Source: Hyaloperonospora brassicae | Taxonomy: Eukaryota; Oomycota; Peronosporomycetes; Peronosporales; Peronosporaceae | Direction: 5' to 3' | Assembly (NCBI GenBank): GCA_947650285.1 | Contig: CANTFL010000545.1 | Span: forward strand, 92,184 to 156,183 | DNA length: 64,000 nt | Shown: piece by piece, positions 32,601 to 44,639 of the stretch | How positions within the stretch are numbered: position 1 is the first letter of the stretch | Layout: each line of letters opens with the position of its first letter | The notes under the pieces: generated by a model | Seen by the model: the letters and a program-made list of their open reading frames with translations, nothing else | The model's database searches: none | What the model was told of the DNA's origin: nothing | Program-made: the position numbers and the translations under genes

Positions 32601-34872
32601 GCGACAATTGCGAAGTTCGATTCGCGATTTCCACAACAAAACAGACGATCCCGATGGACCCAAGAAAGACCGAAAAGCGCTTGCCATGATGCACAAACAA
32701 CTGACGGGATGCTCAGGTAAGATCAGGCGCTTGCGGGATGAAGTGACTGCCATTCGGGCGAAAATGACGGAAAGCCTTTTGTCCAAGGCGAGCATTATTG
32801 CTTGTACGCTGTCGAAGGCAGGTAGTGGTGATTTCTTGGGACTGAAGCATGGCTTTGACGCCCTCATCATTGATGAAGCGGCCCAGGCAGTCGAGCTAAG
32901 CACACTTGTGCCGATTCGAGAGCGCGTAGCTCGGGTTGTGCTAGTAGGCGATCCGAAACAGCTTCCTGCGACAGTGAAGAGCGTTGTCGCGGCGAAGGCA
33001 CGGTACGACCGGTCGCTGTTCGAAAGGATTGCAGAGAGCGGGGTCGCGCCATCGATGCTTCGTGTGCAATATCGCATGCACCCGTTTTTACGGGAATTTC
33101 CGTCCGAGAGGTTTTACGGAGGAATGTTGACAGATGGGCCTAGCGTTATGAAGCGAGTTCAGAAGGTCTGCTCTGGCGTATATGCGCACACGAGCTTTCA
33201 GCCTTTCTTGTTGTACGATGTTGAGAATTCGCGGGAGGAAGACATGAACGGGTCAAAGTACAACCGCGTTGAAGCTGCATTTTGTGTCAGTCTGTGCCGC
33301 AACATGTTCAGCATCTGCGCGGAGACACGCATCAACAAGTGGAGCGTTGGGTTCGTGTCACCGTACAAGGAACAAGTGCGTGTCCTCAGGCAAGAAATAA
33401 CGCGCTCAGGGATCCCAGCAAGTGTGTCCGTCGAGGTAAATACGGTGGACGGGTTTCAGGGTCGGGAGAAAGACGTGATTGTGTTTTCATGCGTGCGCTC
33501 ATCTCGGCGCGGGGGTATCGGTTTCTTGCGCGACGTCCGCCGACTAAACGTGGCAATCACGCGAGCACGCTACTGCCTGTACGTTATTGGAAACGTGAGC
33601 ACGCTGATGCGCGATGAAACGTGGGCTGCATTGATCAAGAGCGCTCGAGACCGCAAGCTTGTTATTCGCACGGAGGGAGAGGATTTTTCTGCTGTAGTGA
33701 AAAGGCTTGCGACGGACAAATACCGTGAGCTGGCTGAACACTACAAGTCCATGCACGTCAAAGTGGCTCCGAAGTCGGTAGCCACCGTGAAACCTGTGAA
33801 GACCATTGAGAACAAACCTGCCGAGATCACAAAGTCAAAGCTTTGCTTGGAAGAGGAAGGGAAAACCGTGGATGCAAGTAACACCGATGTGGGCAAGGAC
33901 GAAGTGCCTAGTAGGTCCACGGACATTGGCGAAGAGGCTAAGGGCTGCAAGCCATCCGAAAGTGATAGACCGTCTTTGACCTCTGCTAGACGAGAACCAC
34001 GACCGCAGCCTCCATGCGATCAAAACAAAAGTCAGCGTGCGGTTCGACAACCTGTCGACAGCCAGAAAAGGTCTGCCGAGGAGACGTTCGATGTGGCAAG
34101 TGCAAAGAAGGCCCGTTCGTCCGTAGAAGCAGTGTCTTCTGCGGCGGACGTGTCTGACCGATACGAAATTCGACGCTTTTGTGATCGGGGTAACTCGTCG
34201 CTGACGAATGCACGTCAGGGTCGTGAGCATCGCTTTGATGAGACAGCTGCCGACCAGACCAGAAATGGATGCGCCGACCTTCGGAGAAAGGAAGTCGGGC
34301 GTGAAGAGCCCAGCAGGTTGTGCGACTCCCGAGGTTCATTTGATGTCAAGCGAGACAAGAGAAGAGAAGACGTGGTCCGGCCGAGCGACCGGTACCGTCG
34401 GGAAAACAGTCGCGACGATGACAGTCGGAATGAGCGCGCTTTGGTGGGATCGAGCCATACGTCTCGACCGCCAGTGGCTGCACGAGGAAGCAAACTACCG
34501 CGTTCAATCTCTGAGAAGGAGTTTTGCCAAGTGAATGAGCCCCCTCCTCTCTCAAAGGCGAATCGCTTGCACTCAGCGAGCCCGAAGGCGAGAGATAGAC
34601 GGCCGCATCACGAGTCTTCTTACCCTGCGACGCACCCCAAGCATCGCAGTCATGTCCAATCATCCCGTGGACATGACCGTTCTGCATCGTCAGGCAAGAG
34701 CGACTACCGGAACAAGTCGAGCAGCCACAAAACCCACAGCAGCATTGCACGGACTCCTTCCAGTCGAAGTACAAACGTGCTGGGCAGTATTCTCGGCAGC
34801 GCTTCAAAGCTGGCGAACGCCACTTCGCGCGTGAAAGAGAAGACTAATTCGCGCTACTCTGAGGCCCCGTAG
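26603..34872 (+). CDS. SEN1: Sen1/senataxin-type RNA-DNA helicase with LW domain
   Basis: Large nuclear superfamily-1B helicase expected to resolve RNA:DNA hybrids and act in RNA polymerase II termination. I read ten exons: 26603-26868, 27035-27293, 27364-27470, 27574-27748, 27852-27926, 28004-28120, 28194-28397, 28463-29307, 29375-31544 and 31612-34872. They total 7,479 nt, or 2,492 aa, and every junction is in phase. The N-terminal 1,000 residues are helical, as in the Sen1 N-terminal domain. Residues about 1386-1440 resemble a TFIIS N-terminal (LW) domain. The helicase core follows, with Walker A GPPGTGKT (1489), IIDEAAQ (1827), GDPKQLPA, QYRMHP (1892), VDGFQGRE and AITRAR. About 130 low-complexity residues split motif I from Ia. 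The last 400 residues are Arg/Ser/Lys-rich and disordered. Part of exon 8 has a competing frame. Confidence 0.9.
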
Positions 34873-34945
34873 CGCCGTCGTGGTGCGTACGTTATCGAAC
34901 ACAAGAAGTCGGAAGGCAGTGGCTGGTGGAGAGAAGCTGTTGGAT

Positions 34946-35799
34946 TTATAGGACTAAGCGCAGCAGTGCAGCGCCCACGGCCATAATCGTACCAGCGAAC
35001 CCGACCGCGTACTGGAGCATTCGCGTTTCAACCTTCTCCATCGTCAGGCGCAGCTCGTTCAGCGTCTTGTCCTCAGCCTGCTTTTGCAGCAGGAACTTCT
35101 TCTCGAGCTCTGCGATCTCCATGCGGATCTTGTCGAAGTCGATCTTCTCGAGCATTCGGATGTCCTGCTTCAGCGTGTTGAAGTCGCGCTCGAGCAGCTC
35201 GCGCGAGTGACGCTGTGCAATGTCTGCCACCGGAAACAAGTCAAGAGGCGACCCACCCCGTGGTCGGCGCGATCAAAGACAACCGAGCAACGCACCAAAT
35301 TTGAGCGTCGAGTTGAACACTCGCTCCGACAGCTCTGCCCTCAGCTGGACATGCTCCGACTTCGTCGCGAGCTATACAAACGCGTGAGTAAAACACACGT
35401 GGGAATGGAAAACAAAGTGGCTGACTCACAATGCGGGATTGGGCTTCCAGCGAGTCGGCCATGGCGTCTTTCATCACGCACAGGATCGCCTCTGACTGGT
35501 CGTTTGAAAAGCCTGCAGTCGTCGACATGACACCACTCGTGAGCAACAGTCCGGACCTTTTGAAAGACAGCACTGGTCAGACCTTTTTGTTGCAGACTCT
35601 TTACGACGTGGTGCGTATCGAAATGCAGCGGCGCGTTGCTGCCATTGCTGGCAAAGCACCGACGACCGAACACTTGATGCAGTGACGCCGATCTGTGGTC
35701 CGTCTGTGGGACGAGCGAGGAGCTGTGCAGTTGCAGCGCACGGACGGGACCGTCGACATGTTGGCGGAGCTGTCGGACCCGTGACACGGACGCGCGCAT
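34946..35799 (-). CDS. Mitochondrial CCDC90/DUF1640 coiled-coil protein
   Basis: A 220-aa protein from four minus-strand exons (35799-35574, 35512-35430, 35371-35296, 35223-34946; introns 61, 58 and 72 bp, all in phase). The N-terminus is an Arg-rich, acid-poor presequence (MRASVSRVRQLRQHV...RRCFAS), as expected for mitochondrial import. Family landmarks are FDTHHVVKSLQQKGL and FSNDQSEAIL, then a coiled coil of about 100 residues (FNTLKQDIRMLEKIDFDKI, FLLQKQAEDKTL). A single C-terminal membrane helix (YAVGFAGTIMAVGAALL) ends the protein. Relatives include MCUR1, linked to the mitochondrial calcium uniporter; the exact role here is open. Convergent with the Sen1 gene, with only 73 bp between stops. 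Confidence 0.85.
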
Positions 35800-36161
35800 G
35801 TCGCACTCACTCTGTTGATGTCGTTGCTGTGGGTCGACGAGGTACAGTGTTTGCGCAAACAACTCGACTGGTCAGCAGAGAGGGTACAGAGCAGACACAC
35901 GTCGTGACTTGCCGAACATTCGGTCTGCGATGTTCAGACACTCTGCTGAGACTGAGTCGTCGTCACGTGGGACAAAAGCACCGTCTCATTTTGTTTGATT
36001 GATTATCACGCATCAAGTAGTGCTCTGTCTTCCGAGCCGAGCGGCGCTACCGCCGCAGCTACCGTCGTGCGATCGAGGCAGCTACTGCGGCAAGACGTGC
36101 AGCAGGCTTTGCTCTCGCCCTCGCGTCCGGCTCCTCCTATCCTTGTGTGGCGTAGACACGC
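35800..36161. other. Intergenic spacer
   Basis: Promoter side of the CCDC90-like gene and 3' flank of NDUFA9. No further gene seen. Confidence 0.5.
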
Positions 36162-37320
36162 TTAGTGGTAGCCGGACACCTCCTGGAAGTGGCCACCAGG
36201 GTTGAACTTGAGGAGAAAGTTGGGCGCTTCTTTCTCCAGCTTTGTCGGTTCCACATCGAGCTCCCGCAGGCCGGGCAGGTCCGAAGTCTTGACCTCGTTC
36301 AGGCTGAGGCGCGTAGCCCAGTCGCGCGTGAATTTGGGGTCTGGAAACTGCTCGCAGAAGTAGCCGATGGCCTGGGCCACGGGAAGCGGCAGATTGACCA
36401 GCGTTGGGTTGCGCTTCGTCACGTCAAACAGGTAGTCGGCCAATTCCTTGTACGAGAACTCCTCGTCGCCCACGAGCTCAAACGTCTCGCCCTGGATCGT
36501 CGCGTCCTGCGTGATGTGGTATATGGCCTTGGCCACGTCGTTCACAAACACCGGCTGGATCACGGCATCGCCATTGTCCACGACGGGCACGCCACCATAG
36601 TTCAGGCGGTTCCCCATCCACACGAGCAGTCGGTCTTCCGGACCAAACATGTTGGACGGCCGCACGATCGTCGCTCCGGGAAAGGCCTTGCGAACAGCCA
36701 CTTCGCCACGGAACTTGGACGCAGCCCACTCGGACGGTGAGTTGGGCTGGGCCAGCAGCGACGAGACGTGCACGAAACGGGGCACACCGGCTTCTTTGGC
36801 CACTTCGGCGATCGTGCGGGCCACGTCCACGTGCACGTCGTCGTACGTGTAATTGATCCACCACGGCAGCATGTGCTTCGTCTGGTAGTGTTTGCCCACG
36901 AGGTTAATGACAATGTCCGAGCCCCGGACGGCTTCGAGGATCGAGTCCCGGTCCCGTGGATGGAACGGCTGCTGCGCCACGTTGCCCAAGTCGGCCGACA
37001 CGCGCAAGTGCGCGACTTCGGTCTCGTCTCCGCGGTACGGCACGACGTACCCATTTCCGTGCATACCTGCGCAGCGCATGTATCCATGTGTCCTCCATCC
37101 ATCCACGTGGGACAGTTCCATACAAAAAACAAGTCAGTCGGTTGTTCCGTGTGCGTCAGGCACTGAACGGGACATGGTCGTTGCACGCACCGAGGAGCGC
37201 ACAGACGTAGCGGCCGAGCGAGCCCGAGGCGCCAAAGACAGTCGCGGTGATGCCGTCGCCACGGGCGCGTCCCACGGGGTGGCGCAGCGCCGCCTTTGCC
37301 ACAGGGGAGAGCGCGGACAT
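36162..37320 (-). CDS. NDUFA9: Complex I subunit NDUFA9 (39-kDa subunit)
   Basis: Accessory subunit of mitochondrial NADH:ubiquinone oxidoreductase, an atypical short-chain dehydrogenase that binds NADPH structurally. Two exons (37320-37191 and 37066-36162, 124-bp intron, phase 1) give 344 aa. The Rossmann motif ATVFGASGSLGRYV (residues about 28-41) is completed across the splice by YVVPYRGDE. Family blocks follow: DIVINLVGKHYQTKH, FVHVSSLLA, ASKFRGEVAV, ATIVRPSNMFGPEDR and PVFVNDVAKAIY. The first 25 residues (MSALSPVAKAALRHPVGRAR) are basic and suitable as a mitochondrial presequence. It is divergent from the UPF0118 gene at 37649, 328 bp away, with a degenerate tandem repeat in between. Confidence 0.93.
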
Positions 37321-37377
37321 GGTTCAGTGATCGACTTGTGGGCGGTCCACGACGAGCTGCAGCGCGTTTGTTCATGC

Positions 37378-37472
37378 ACGTGGCCCACACAATGCGCAGC
37401 AAACCACACAATGCGCAGTGGACCACACACACCCTACGCAGTGGGCCACATGATACACAGTGGACCACACTA
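37378..37472. repeat. Degenerate ~20-bp tandem repeat
   Basis: Four to five diverged units of a (G/A)CCACACAATGCGCAGTGG type lie in the divergent promoter region between NDUFA9 and the UPF0118 gene. Confidence 0.8.
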
Positions 37473-37648
37473 TGTTAGGACGCACGACTTGAGTAGGATA
37501 GGTACGTCTTTTGTTCGCAGCACGGGCGCAAGTGGCCCGTCTCTCTCCCTACTGTCCAGCCCTCGATGGTCACTGCTGAAGTAACTGTAGCAGCGCAGCC
37601 GCAGCGACGCCACTGCCCGGTCAGGTCAGTCGCTGGACGTGAGTGCGC

Positions 37649-39322
37649 ATGCGACTGCCCCTGGACCTGAAGCTCGTGGGCAAGAAGGAGCAGTCGTACG
37701 CGTCGCTCGACGTCTCCGACACGCACCCGCGACACGGCAGCGCCCACCTCCTGCACGCCGCTCCGCTCTCTCCGTCGGCCGTCTCGACAATGTCCCTCAG
37801 CTCCGACGACAGCGCCCACACGCCGTTCCACAGTGAGGGGCGACGCGACGCGACACTCATTGGCGGGAACAGTGGGCCGCCGCTCCACCGCACTGTCGCG
37901 AACGACGTGTTGGCCGCACTGGACGGACCGATTCGGCAACTGGCGTTCGAGACCAAAGGCGCTTTGCTCGCGACGGGGTCCGTGGGGCGCTGGCGCGTGG
38001 AACACGCGACGGAACACGTGCACTGGCTGACTGACTGGCTGACTGTCTGTGGTGTGTGGGATACTGTGGGGTTATTCGTGCTGTAGACTCGCCGCGACGC
38101 TGTACCTGCTGACGTGGTTCCAAGCAGTGCTGGTCCCCTTCTTCCTTGCCGTGTTCCTCATGTGCGTCAGCTGGAGACGGGAGCTGCTGGAAAGTGTCGT
38201 CCACTACTGAGCTCTTGTGGATCTGTTTTGTGCGTGTGTGTGGGTGGGTGTGTGTGTGTGTGGTGGGTGCGTAGGTACCTCGTGGATCCGCTGGTGGAAA
38301 TGATTGACGTTTCGCCCAAGTACTTCCTCTGCATCTGTACATCCCGTGGGCGCCACGCCCGACGGAAATCCCGAGGCTGCTCGCGTGCGCTCGCGTCGCT
38401 CGTTGCTGTCAGTGTCGTGTGTGTGTTCTTTGGACTGCTGGGCTACATTACTGTGCTATCGGTCCATGCACTGGACACAAGCGCTTATCAGACGGGGTAC
38501 AACCATCTCGTCTCACAAGTCGAGCACATTCTGGAGCGACTGGGACTACCTGTAAACATCACGACCACGCTGCACGACAATGTTGACAAGCTTGCGCGTG
38601 TGGTGGTCACTGAAACGATGGACCTGCTCTCCGTTATGTTCGTGACGCTGATCTACCTCACGTATTTCCTCTGTACCCGAACACGTGCTAGTGATGCTGG
38701 AGGTGTCTGGTCGAAGATTGACCACGACATTCAGCGATTTGTGACGCTGAAGTGTTTTCTCTCGCTCTTCGTAGCCTTGCTGGTTACGATTGTCTACGTG
38801 TGGCTGAACGTGGGCCTGGCGATCGTGTGGGGTATGCTGACGTTCATTTTGAACTGGATCCCTAACGTGGGAGCTATGATTGCGTCCGTTGTTCCAGTTT
38901 GTATCATTGTTATCACGCCGTCCGAAGTGATGAACCACATGGAAAAGTTCATGGCCGTGTTCCTTCCAATGTGTTTCCACATGTTCGTCGGCAACTTTGT
39001 AGAACCAAAAGTGTTTGGCCGGAAACTCGAGATCGACCCTGTGATTGTCATTTTGTCTCTTTCGGCTTGGGGTCTTCTCTGGGGAGTCGTGGGCATGATG
39101 CTATCTGTGCCGCTTACTGCCGCCGCTAAGATCATGCTGAGTCATCTCAAGCTGTGGCCCGAGTTTGTTGCTTTAGTGGAAGGGACGTACTTCACACGGT
39201 TTGGCAACAAGACTGCCCGGTATCGGAAACACGAAGAGAACGACAAGGAGGATTTCGAGACCATGCAGGTCCGGACTGAGAGTGAACAGGATCGTGCAAG
39301 TAGTGGCCACATGCGAATATAA
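37649..39322 (+). CDS. AI-2E/UPF0118 family membrane protein
   Basis: Polytopic membrane protein, 483 aa in my model, from exons 37649-37977, 38087-38161 and 38275-39322 (introns 109 and 113 bp, in phase). The N-terminal ~105 residues are soluble and Ser-rich. A first membrane helix is encoded by exon 2 (LAATLYLLTWFQAVLVPFFL) and leads into YLVDPLVE, the typical start of the family. Further helices follow at VCVFFGLLGYITVL, LLSVMFVTLIYLTYFL and LFVALLVTIVYVWLNVGL. The hallmark C-terminal block is FILNWIPNVGAMIASVVPV...FVGNFVEPKVFGRKLEIDPVIV. The family includes bacterial AI-2 exporters and Na+/H+ antiporters and eukaryotic TMEM245; the substrate here is unknown. The first donor (GTCCGT) is weak, so the exon 1/2 junction is the least certain point. 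Confidence 0.8.
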
Positions 39323-39794
39323 ACACGGATTTGAACAGGTAGTAGCATTCGTTTTTTATGTTTCTTTCGTTGTGCCTACGTGTCAGACGCGCGTAGCTTC
39401 AACAAGTGCTGGAAGCTCGCTGTTTATGTCTGTGTCTACACGCTGGCAAGCTGCAGCTCTTGGAGTCGTACGCGTTTACTGGTGTCTATGCTGCACACTG
39501 TACGGTCGACGGACGACGTCAAGATATGCAACAGACGCCTTGTCATCAAATAGCTGACAGCTGGACATGGTGCAACAAAGCACCTTCCGATCAGTTGTTG
39601 TCTTTTACTGGTCGTGACTTCGGTAAATGGTCGGACTGGGCGTCTGCAGACCTCGCTTCATGGTCGCTCAGTTGCAAGCTCGTGAAACATGGCCACAATG
39701 GGCAAAACAGCCATGAAAATCGAGATTGCTGCCATTTTTTGGCTCGTTGTAGCATCTCGTGTGCGTATCGTCGTTGATGTGTTGTATCGGAAAG
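39323..39794. other. Intergenic, no gene seen
   Basis: 3' flank of the UPF0118 gene. No motif-bearing frame. Confidence 0.5.
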
Positions 39795-40266
39795 GAACGC
39801 TGCATGAACCACAGGCCGAAAGTAGATCGGGTGCTGTGTTCGTTGCGCACATCAAGTCGAACTGTGCGGGGAACTCGGCAAGTAGCCCAGACGCCTTCTC
39901 GGTTTCCACATAGCAAGGTGCAGGCACCACGTCGGACGTCGTTCTTTTCGGTCTTGGCGAACCTTTCTGCGACAGGTGCTGCATTTCGATCGGTCCACCG
40001 GCTTTTCGCGTCCTCTCCAGTCTTTTGAACCCCTGTTGAAAGCGCGTCTTCGGTCATTTATTGACCCATTCCTCTCATTCTGTCTGCCTCGATCCAGAAG
40101 CGCCATCACCGACATGGCTTCCGGACACGCAGATGTTTGAGCTTAGCTTCCAGTTCCTACTCGACCTCCGCCTCGGGAAACTCCTTTGATTAATTGTTGT
40201 TGCGCTGCATCTCCGAAGCAGTTGGAGAGACAGCGGACTCAGCAAACAGCCAAGTGCAGTCGAAGC
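39795..40266 (-). pseudogene. Relic B, inverted counterpart of relic A
   Basis: Minus-strand similarity to 17550-18010 runs over nearly the whole length. The best-preserved stretch reads MQHLSQKG...VVPAPCYVETEKASGLLAEF and stays open about 25 codons longer than in relic A. Upstream of it the frame contains stops (for example after QRNNN). Family not recognised. Confidence 0.6.
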
Positions 40267-41417
40267 AATTGCTGAGTGGCGGTAGTCGAGGCCACGATCG
40301 AAGCCGTTGCCAATCAGCACATACTCGTGAGACGGTCAACTCTGTTGACAGTGCTGAGCTCCGCCCACTCGTCACAACCGATCGCACTTTCAAACGGTAG
40401 CGGCCGTAGCGCCAGTCACATGCCAAAACGATATTCGCCTCCACCACTGGGTCGACGCCGTCGTGTGGGGTGACAGAAGCTATGCCGTAGCATGGCCAAA
40501 CACCACGTCATCCGTGTTACATGGATGTGTGACGGTGGACTGCAGTAGAACAGGAGACACTGTCAACATCACCTGCGGGACCACAGCTTGAGCAACGCTC
40601 AGGATACAAAAATGACACGGGGGACATGTCTCATTTCCACGTGCCACGTCTTTTTCTTCCAGTGCCTCTTGAGGGTAAAGTCTCTTTCTAGCAGCCGTTC
40701 GATTGGGCATACGCATGTTTACAACAACAATTCTCCTATGCGTTTGAACCTCTGCGACGCTGTTCAAGTCCATGTCCACTGAAGCGATACTTTATCGAAA
40801 AAAAAAGCGTCGGAACAGCTGCGACGAGTGGTCCGAGTAGCCCGTCTCTTTACAACGCACCTCCGTCCAAGAGGGCCGCAATGACGAGCACGCCTTACTG
40901 CACCCAGCTGCCATGTGATGGTACGAGACTTCCACATCGTCATGCCCACAACGTTTGTTTGCACTGTACAAAACCGTCGCAAGTTGCACTCGGCGGAATG
41001 AACCACACAAAACAGCACTGAACGTATTTTGTAACGGCAAATCTGTCACGGGCGTGTTCGTTCTGGCGGTAGCGACACAGTTGCTACAAAAGGGTCTGTC
41101 TGTCTGGCTGGCTGTCTGTCTGTCTGTCTGTCGCAATGGCCTCGACGAGCGTGCGAAATGCCAAGCAGAAGGCACACAGCGCAGCGCAGTTTTTGTGACG
41201 GGACTATAAATACCGACAGTCTTATCAGATACTCGACAGCGCTGCCGTCTCCCTCTGGACACAGCGCTTTCATAATCACCAATCAGGTCGCCCCGACGAC
41301 TCGCGACGTCTCTCTTCCGTCGCCCACACACACAGACACAGACAGACACAGACACCTCACTGGCCGCGAGTCCCTCTGCCCCTCCGCGTCCCCTCCCCGT
41401 TGTCTTCTGCTGCTGCA
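40267..41417. other. Intergenic and DnaJ promoter region
   Basis: No gene seen. It includes a (TCTG)n tract at about 41094-41132. Upstream of the DnaJ ATG there is a TATAAATA motif at 41205-41212 and a CCAAT box at 41279-41283; (CACAGA)n-like sequence lies at 41330-41358. Confidence 0.45.
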
Positions 41418-42730
41418 ATGGGCGACCTCACGTCGGGCGATTACTATGAGAATCTCGGCGTCTCCCGCACGGCATCCGCTCAGGAGATCAAAACAGCGTA
41501 CGCTGTGTGTGTGCGCTATTGGCAGTTTGGACCACAGCTGTTGCGCGGCGACTGCGACTGACGCGAAGGGCTCTGTGACTGTTGTGCCTCAGGTACCGCA
41601 AGTTGGCGATCAAGTACCACCCGGACAAGAACCCGCTGGACAAGCCGTCGGCCGAAGCCAACTTTAAGATTGTCGGCGAGGCGTACAATGTGCTGTCGGA
41701 AGAGAACACGCGCAAGATCTGTACGGGCCGTTGGTTTGCGCCGCTTGTCGTTCAGCTGGCTACGAGGAGGTGCACAAGGGATGCCGTCTCGAGTGTCGGA
41801 CTGACTGGTTGGGCTACTGGGGGCTGCACTCTCTGTGTGCTGTGCTGTGTGTGTGTGTGTGTGTGTGTGTGCGTTGCTGGTGCAGATGACATTTACGGCA
41901 AGGAAGGACTCGAGGACGGCGCGCAACCGATGACGAGGGAACGCGCGATGGAGATTTTCGAGGAGTTTTTCCGTTTCGGGAAAGCCATGGACCCGGAAGC
42001 CCCCGACCGCTCGAAAGGGCTGAAGCGCGCCGCGGGTGGCGCAGTGTATGCGCCTGCTAAGGGTCTGCTGTACGGTGGCAGGTCTATCGTCGGCGGTGTA
42101 ATCATGGGGTCTGCTGCAATTGTGGTAGGCACTGGCGCAATGTTTGTCAACGTGGCTTCGGGTATAAAAGAGATGGGCGAGGCTGGCGTCTATGCCGTAC
42201 GCAAGCACAAAGACAGCCGACACGCGAGCGACAGTGAAACAGAAGTGCCTGGTGCTGCAGTAGGGACTGGACCAACCGGTACTGGCACTGAAGATGAACA
42301 GAGGATAGTACTTGATGTCGCGAATCAGAAGCCGACGCCAACATTCATGGGAGGATTGAAAAAGGCGACGATTGGCGCCGTGGCAGCTCCCGTTGCGGTA
42401 CGTGTCCTTTGCTTACCTTTGCTGTGCTCCGAGTTGCTGAAGTATCACTTTCTTGTGGTTTTGCAGGCGATCGTCACAGGAAGTGGTGTGCTACTGGCTA
42501 GTGGTGTCGCGGCCGGAGGCTACGTGGTCGGTGGGTTTGCTGGTGCCGCGACCAACGTTGCAAGTGGAGTGCGGGAAGTAAAAGCAGCAAACAAGTTGGA
42601 CAAGAAGCGCCGTGCCTCGAGTGCCGCAAGTACTCGCGATTCTTCAGCTTCGACAAAGAGCTCGCCGGCGGCGTCAAACGTCTCGACAAAAGTGGGTCCC
42701 GTAGCAGACGATATGGCCGCAGCATCATAG
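41418..42730 (+). CDS. DnaJ (Hsp40) domain protein
   Basis: Co-chaperone of 327 aa from exons 41418-41497, 41593-41720, 41886-42397 and 42467-42730 (introns 95, 165 and 69 bp, all in phase). Residues 8-75 are a J domain: [13 protein letters not shown], then [14 protein letters not shown] with HPD at 36-38, and [16 protein letters not shown]. The rest is unlike canonical Hsp40. There is a short acidic stretch with [14 protein letters not shown], then two Gly/Ala/Val-rich hydrophobic segments ([37 protein letters not shown]) that may be membrane hairpins, and a Ser/Lys-rich tail. The J domain stimulates Hsp70; attachment to a membrane is my inference. Confidence 0.87.
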
Positions 42731-42854
42731 TAGCCCAGACCGCTTGGGGACAGTTCGACACACGCTTTTTGTGGAGTGCAGCAGACCGTGACTCGTCGTG
42801 TGTAGTTAGATCATACTTTCATATCACAATAACCCATGATCTACATGTAGTCTA

Positions 42855-44250
42855 CTACTGTATCCCTCCAGCAAACGGACTCGCCTCTTCGCTTTGGGTA
42901 GAGTGAACCAAGCCCGGACCTCCAATGGAACTAGTAAAGCACTCGAACCCATGTGCTTCCAACTGCGCAACAAGCTTCGCCAAGTCGTCGTTGCTCAGAC
43001 TTTGCGGCAAGAGGGAAATCGCACAACCACCGCCACCTGCGCCCGTCAGCTTCGTAGCGCCGTTGAACTGCTTGCAAATGCGCGCGACTGCGTCGATCTG
43101 CGGATGGCTTACTCCCAAATCGCTCAGCACTTTCTGATTCTGTTCAATTGCTTGGCCAAGGACTTCCTCGGACAGCACCTTGCGCGTGCTGAGTGCAACA
43201 AATGTTTCCACAAGCTGCTGAATCGTGTCGAATTGCGTCTGCACGCTCTCGCGGTCAGCTTCGTATCGTTCTCTGACGTAATCAACTTGCACCCTCGTAG
43301 ATCGTGGAACGCGAGTATTCACAATGATGAACCGGAACTTGTCCAGCTCGCACGAAATGCGACGAAACGATGGTCCCGAGCGCTTTTGGAAGACCAGCGT
43401 TCCACCAAAGCACGACACCGTATTGTCTGCACCCGACGGTGAGCCATGGAGGATCACTTCAGCTCCATAGGCATACGCATTGATGAATTCCAGCTCGTGC
43501 CTACGAGAGCTGCCCGAGAGCTCTGCAAACGCTCCCGAAAGCGCTACAGCCAGCGCAGCCGAAGAGCCTAGTCCTGCACCGACAGGCAAATTGCGCGCAG
43601 CCATCTCTACACAGAGTCCACCTTGCTTACTACCACCATTGACAATGTTCAGTCGCCACAAAAAAGCATTTCGTCAGTACACTTCATACTCGACATGCAG
43701 CGTCCAACCAACAGCTTGTACCCGCTGAATAGACCTGACGAACGAAGCAGCGCGCAGCACAAGAAAAGCGGCACCCGCATCGCCGAAGCGTCTTCACGTG
43801 TCTCGCCTTCCAGCGCGTTCTCAAGACGCGTCATCACCGCTTGCGCCGGAATGGGCACGTAGTGGCTCTCGTCGTCGAGTCCTTCCACCACCTTTTGCAG
43901 CTCGGACGTCCTGTACGCGCGTCGCAGCGGCTGCTGATCACGTGACGACGTAACGTCGTTGCACGCGAACTCGACTGTCGGCGATACGTCTACAGAAGGC
44001 ACGTGGACGCGCGTCTACGGAGCAAAAGGACGTGAGCAGACCATCAGTTCCGTTGACACAGATACACATCCACACAGCCACAGCTACATCCACACACGTC
44101 CGCACGAGATTCTGGACGCACACGTACAATCATCACGTGGACGCGCAGATCAGATAATGCAGCGGCCACTGCGGGACAGCCGTAGACGACGGCGTGCTCG
44201 CCGAACAGCAAGAGCTTCCCAGGCGCCGAGACGTGCACAACGTCAGCCAT
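42855..44250 (-). CDS. MVK: Mevalonate kinase
   Basis: ATP-dependent phosphorylation of mevalonate in the isoprenoid/sterol pathway (GHMP kinase). Three minus-strand exons (44250-44128, 44014-43722, 43629-42855; introns 113 and 92 bp) give 396 aa, the same length as the human enzyme. Motif 1 is APGKLLLFGEHAVVYG near the N-terminus, the ATP loop is PVGAGLGSSAAL (about residues 152-163), HGSPSGADNTV follows, and motif 3 is KLTGAGGGGCAISLL near residue 335. Intron 2 has a textbook branch site TACTGAC followed by a T run. The first splice leaves an RVHV sequence on both sides, so a slightly different donor is possible. No peroxisomal signal is evident. Confidence 0.93.
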
Positions 44251-44639
44251 GTCATGCGGTCGAGTGGTACACGGTACCCTCGCGTGCTCAGCTGTGCTTG
44301 TTTGTTGTTGTTTTGGACGGGAGCAAAAAGTGCTTTGTACCGCTGGCGTTATTGACAAGTGGGGAGCGGCGGGGCGACATCGTTTGTTGACGTGAGTGGC
44401 GGCACGAGCGCAAACGCACACTTGTTGTGCGGTGTGTGTGTGGGTGGTATCATCTATCAGAGGGTGATGTATGGTGTGCAGAGTGGACTGAAAAGACATA
44501 CTCGAGAGCAGAGCAGGTGGACACAAAAGTGACAACAGATGCCGCGCTTTTGGATCGCTGAAGTTGCACAGGCGGAGCGCTGTGGATTTGCATGGAAGAC
44601 AGTAGATGGGGCAACAGAAGAGAGAGATGTCATGACGAT
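44251..44639. other. MVK upstream region
   Basis: 5' flank of MVK. A long minus-strand open frame across here is a read-through between MVK exon 1 and the LINE relic and is not a gene. Nothing else seen. Confidence 0.45.

Noticed and set aside
36602..37468. 288-codon minus-strand frame over NDUFA9
   Set aside because: It is a +1 shadow of NDUFA9, which has the family motifs in the other frame.
41094..41358. TCTG and CACAGA tracts as mobile element ends
   Set aside because: They are simple sequence in a promoter region, without inverted partner or target duplication.
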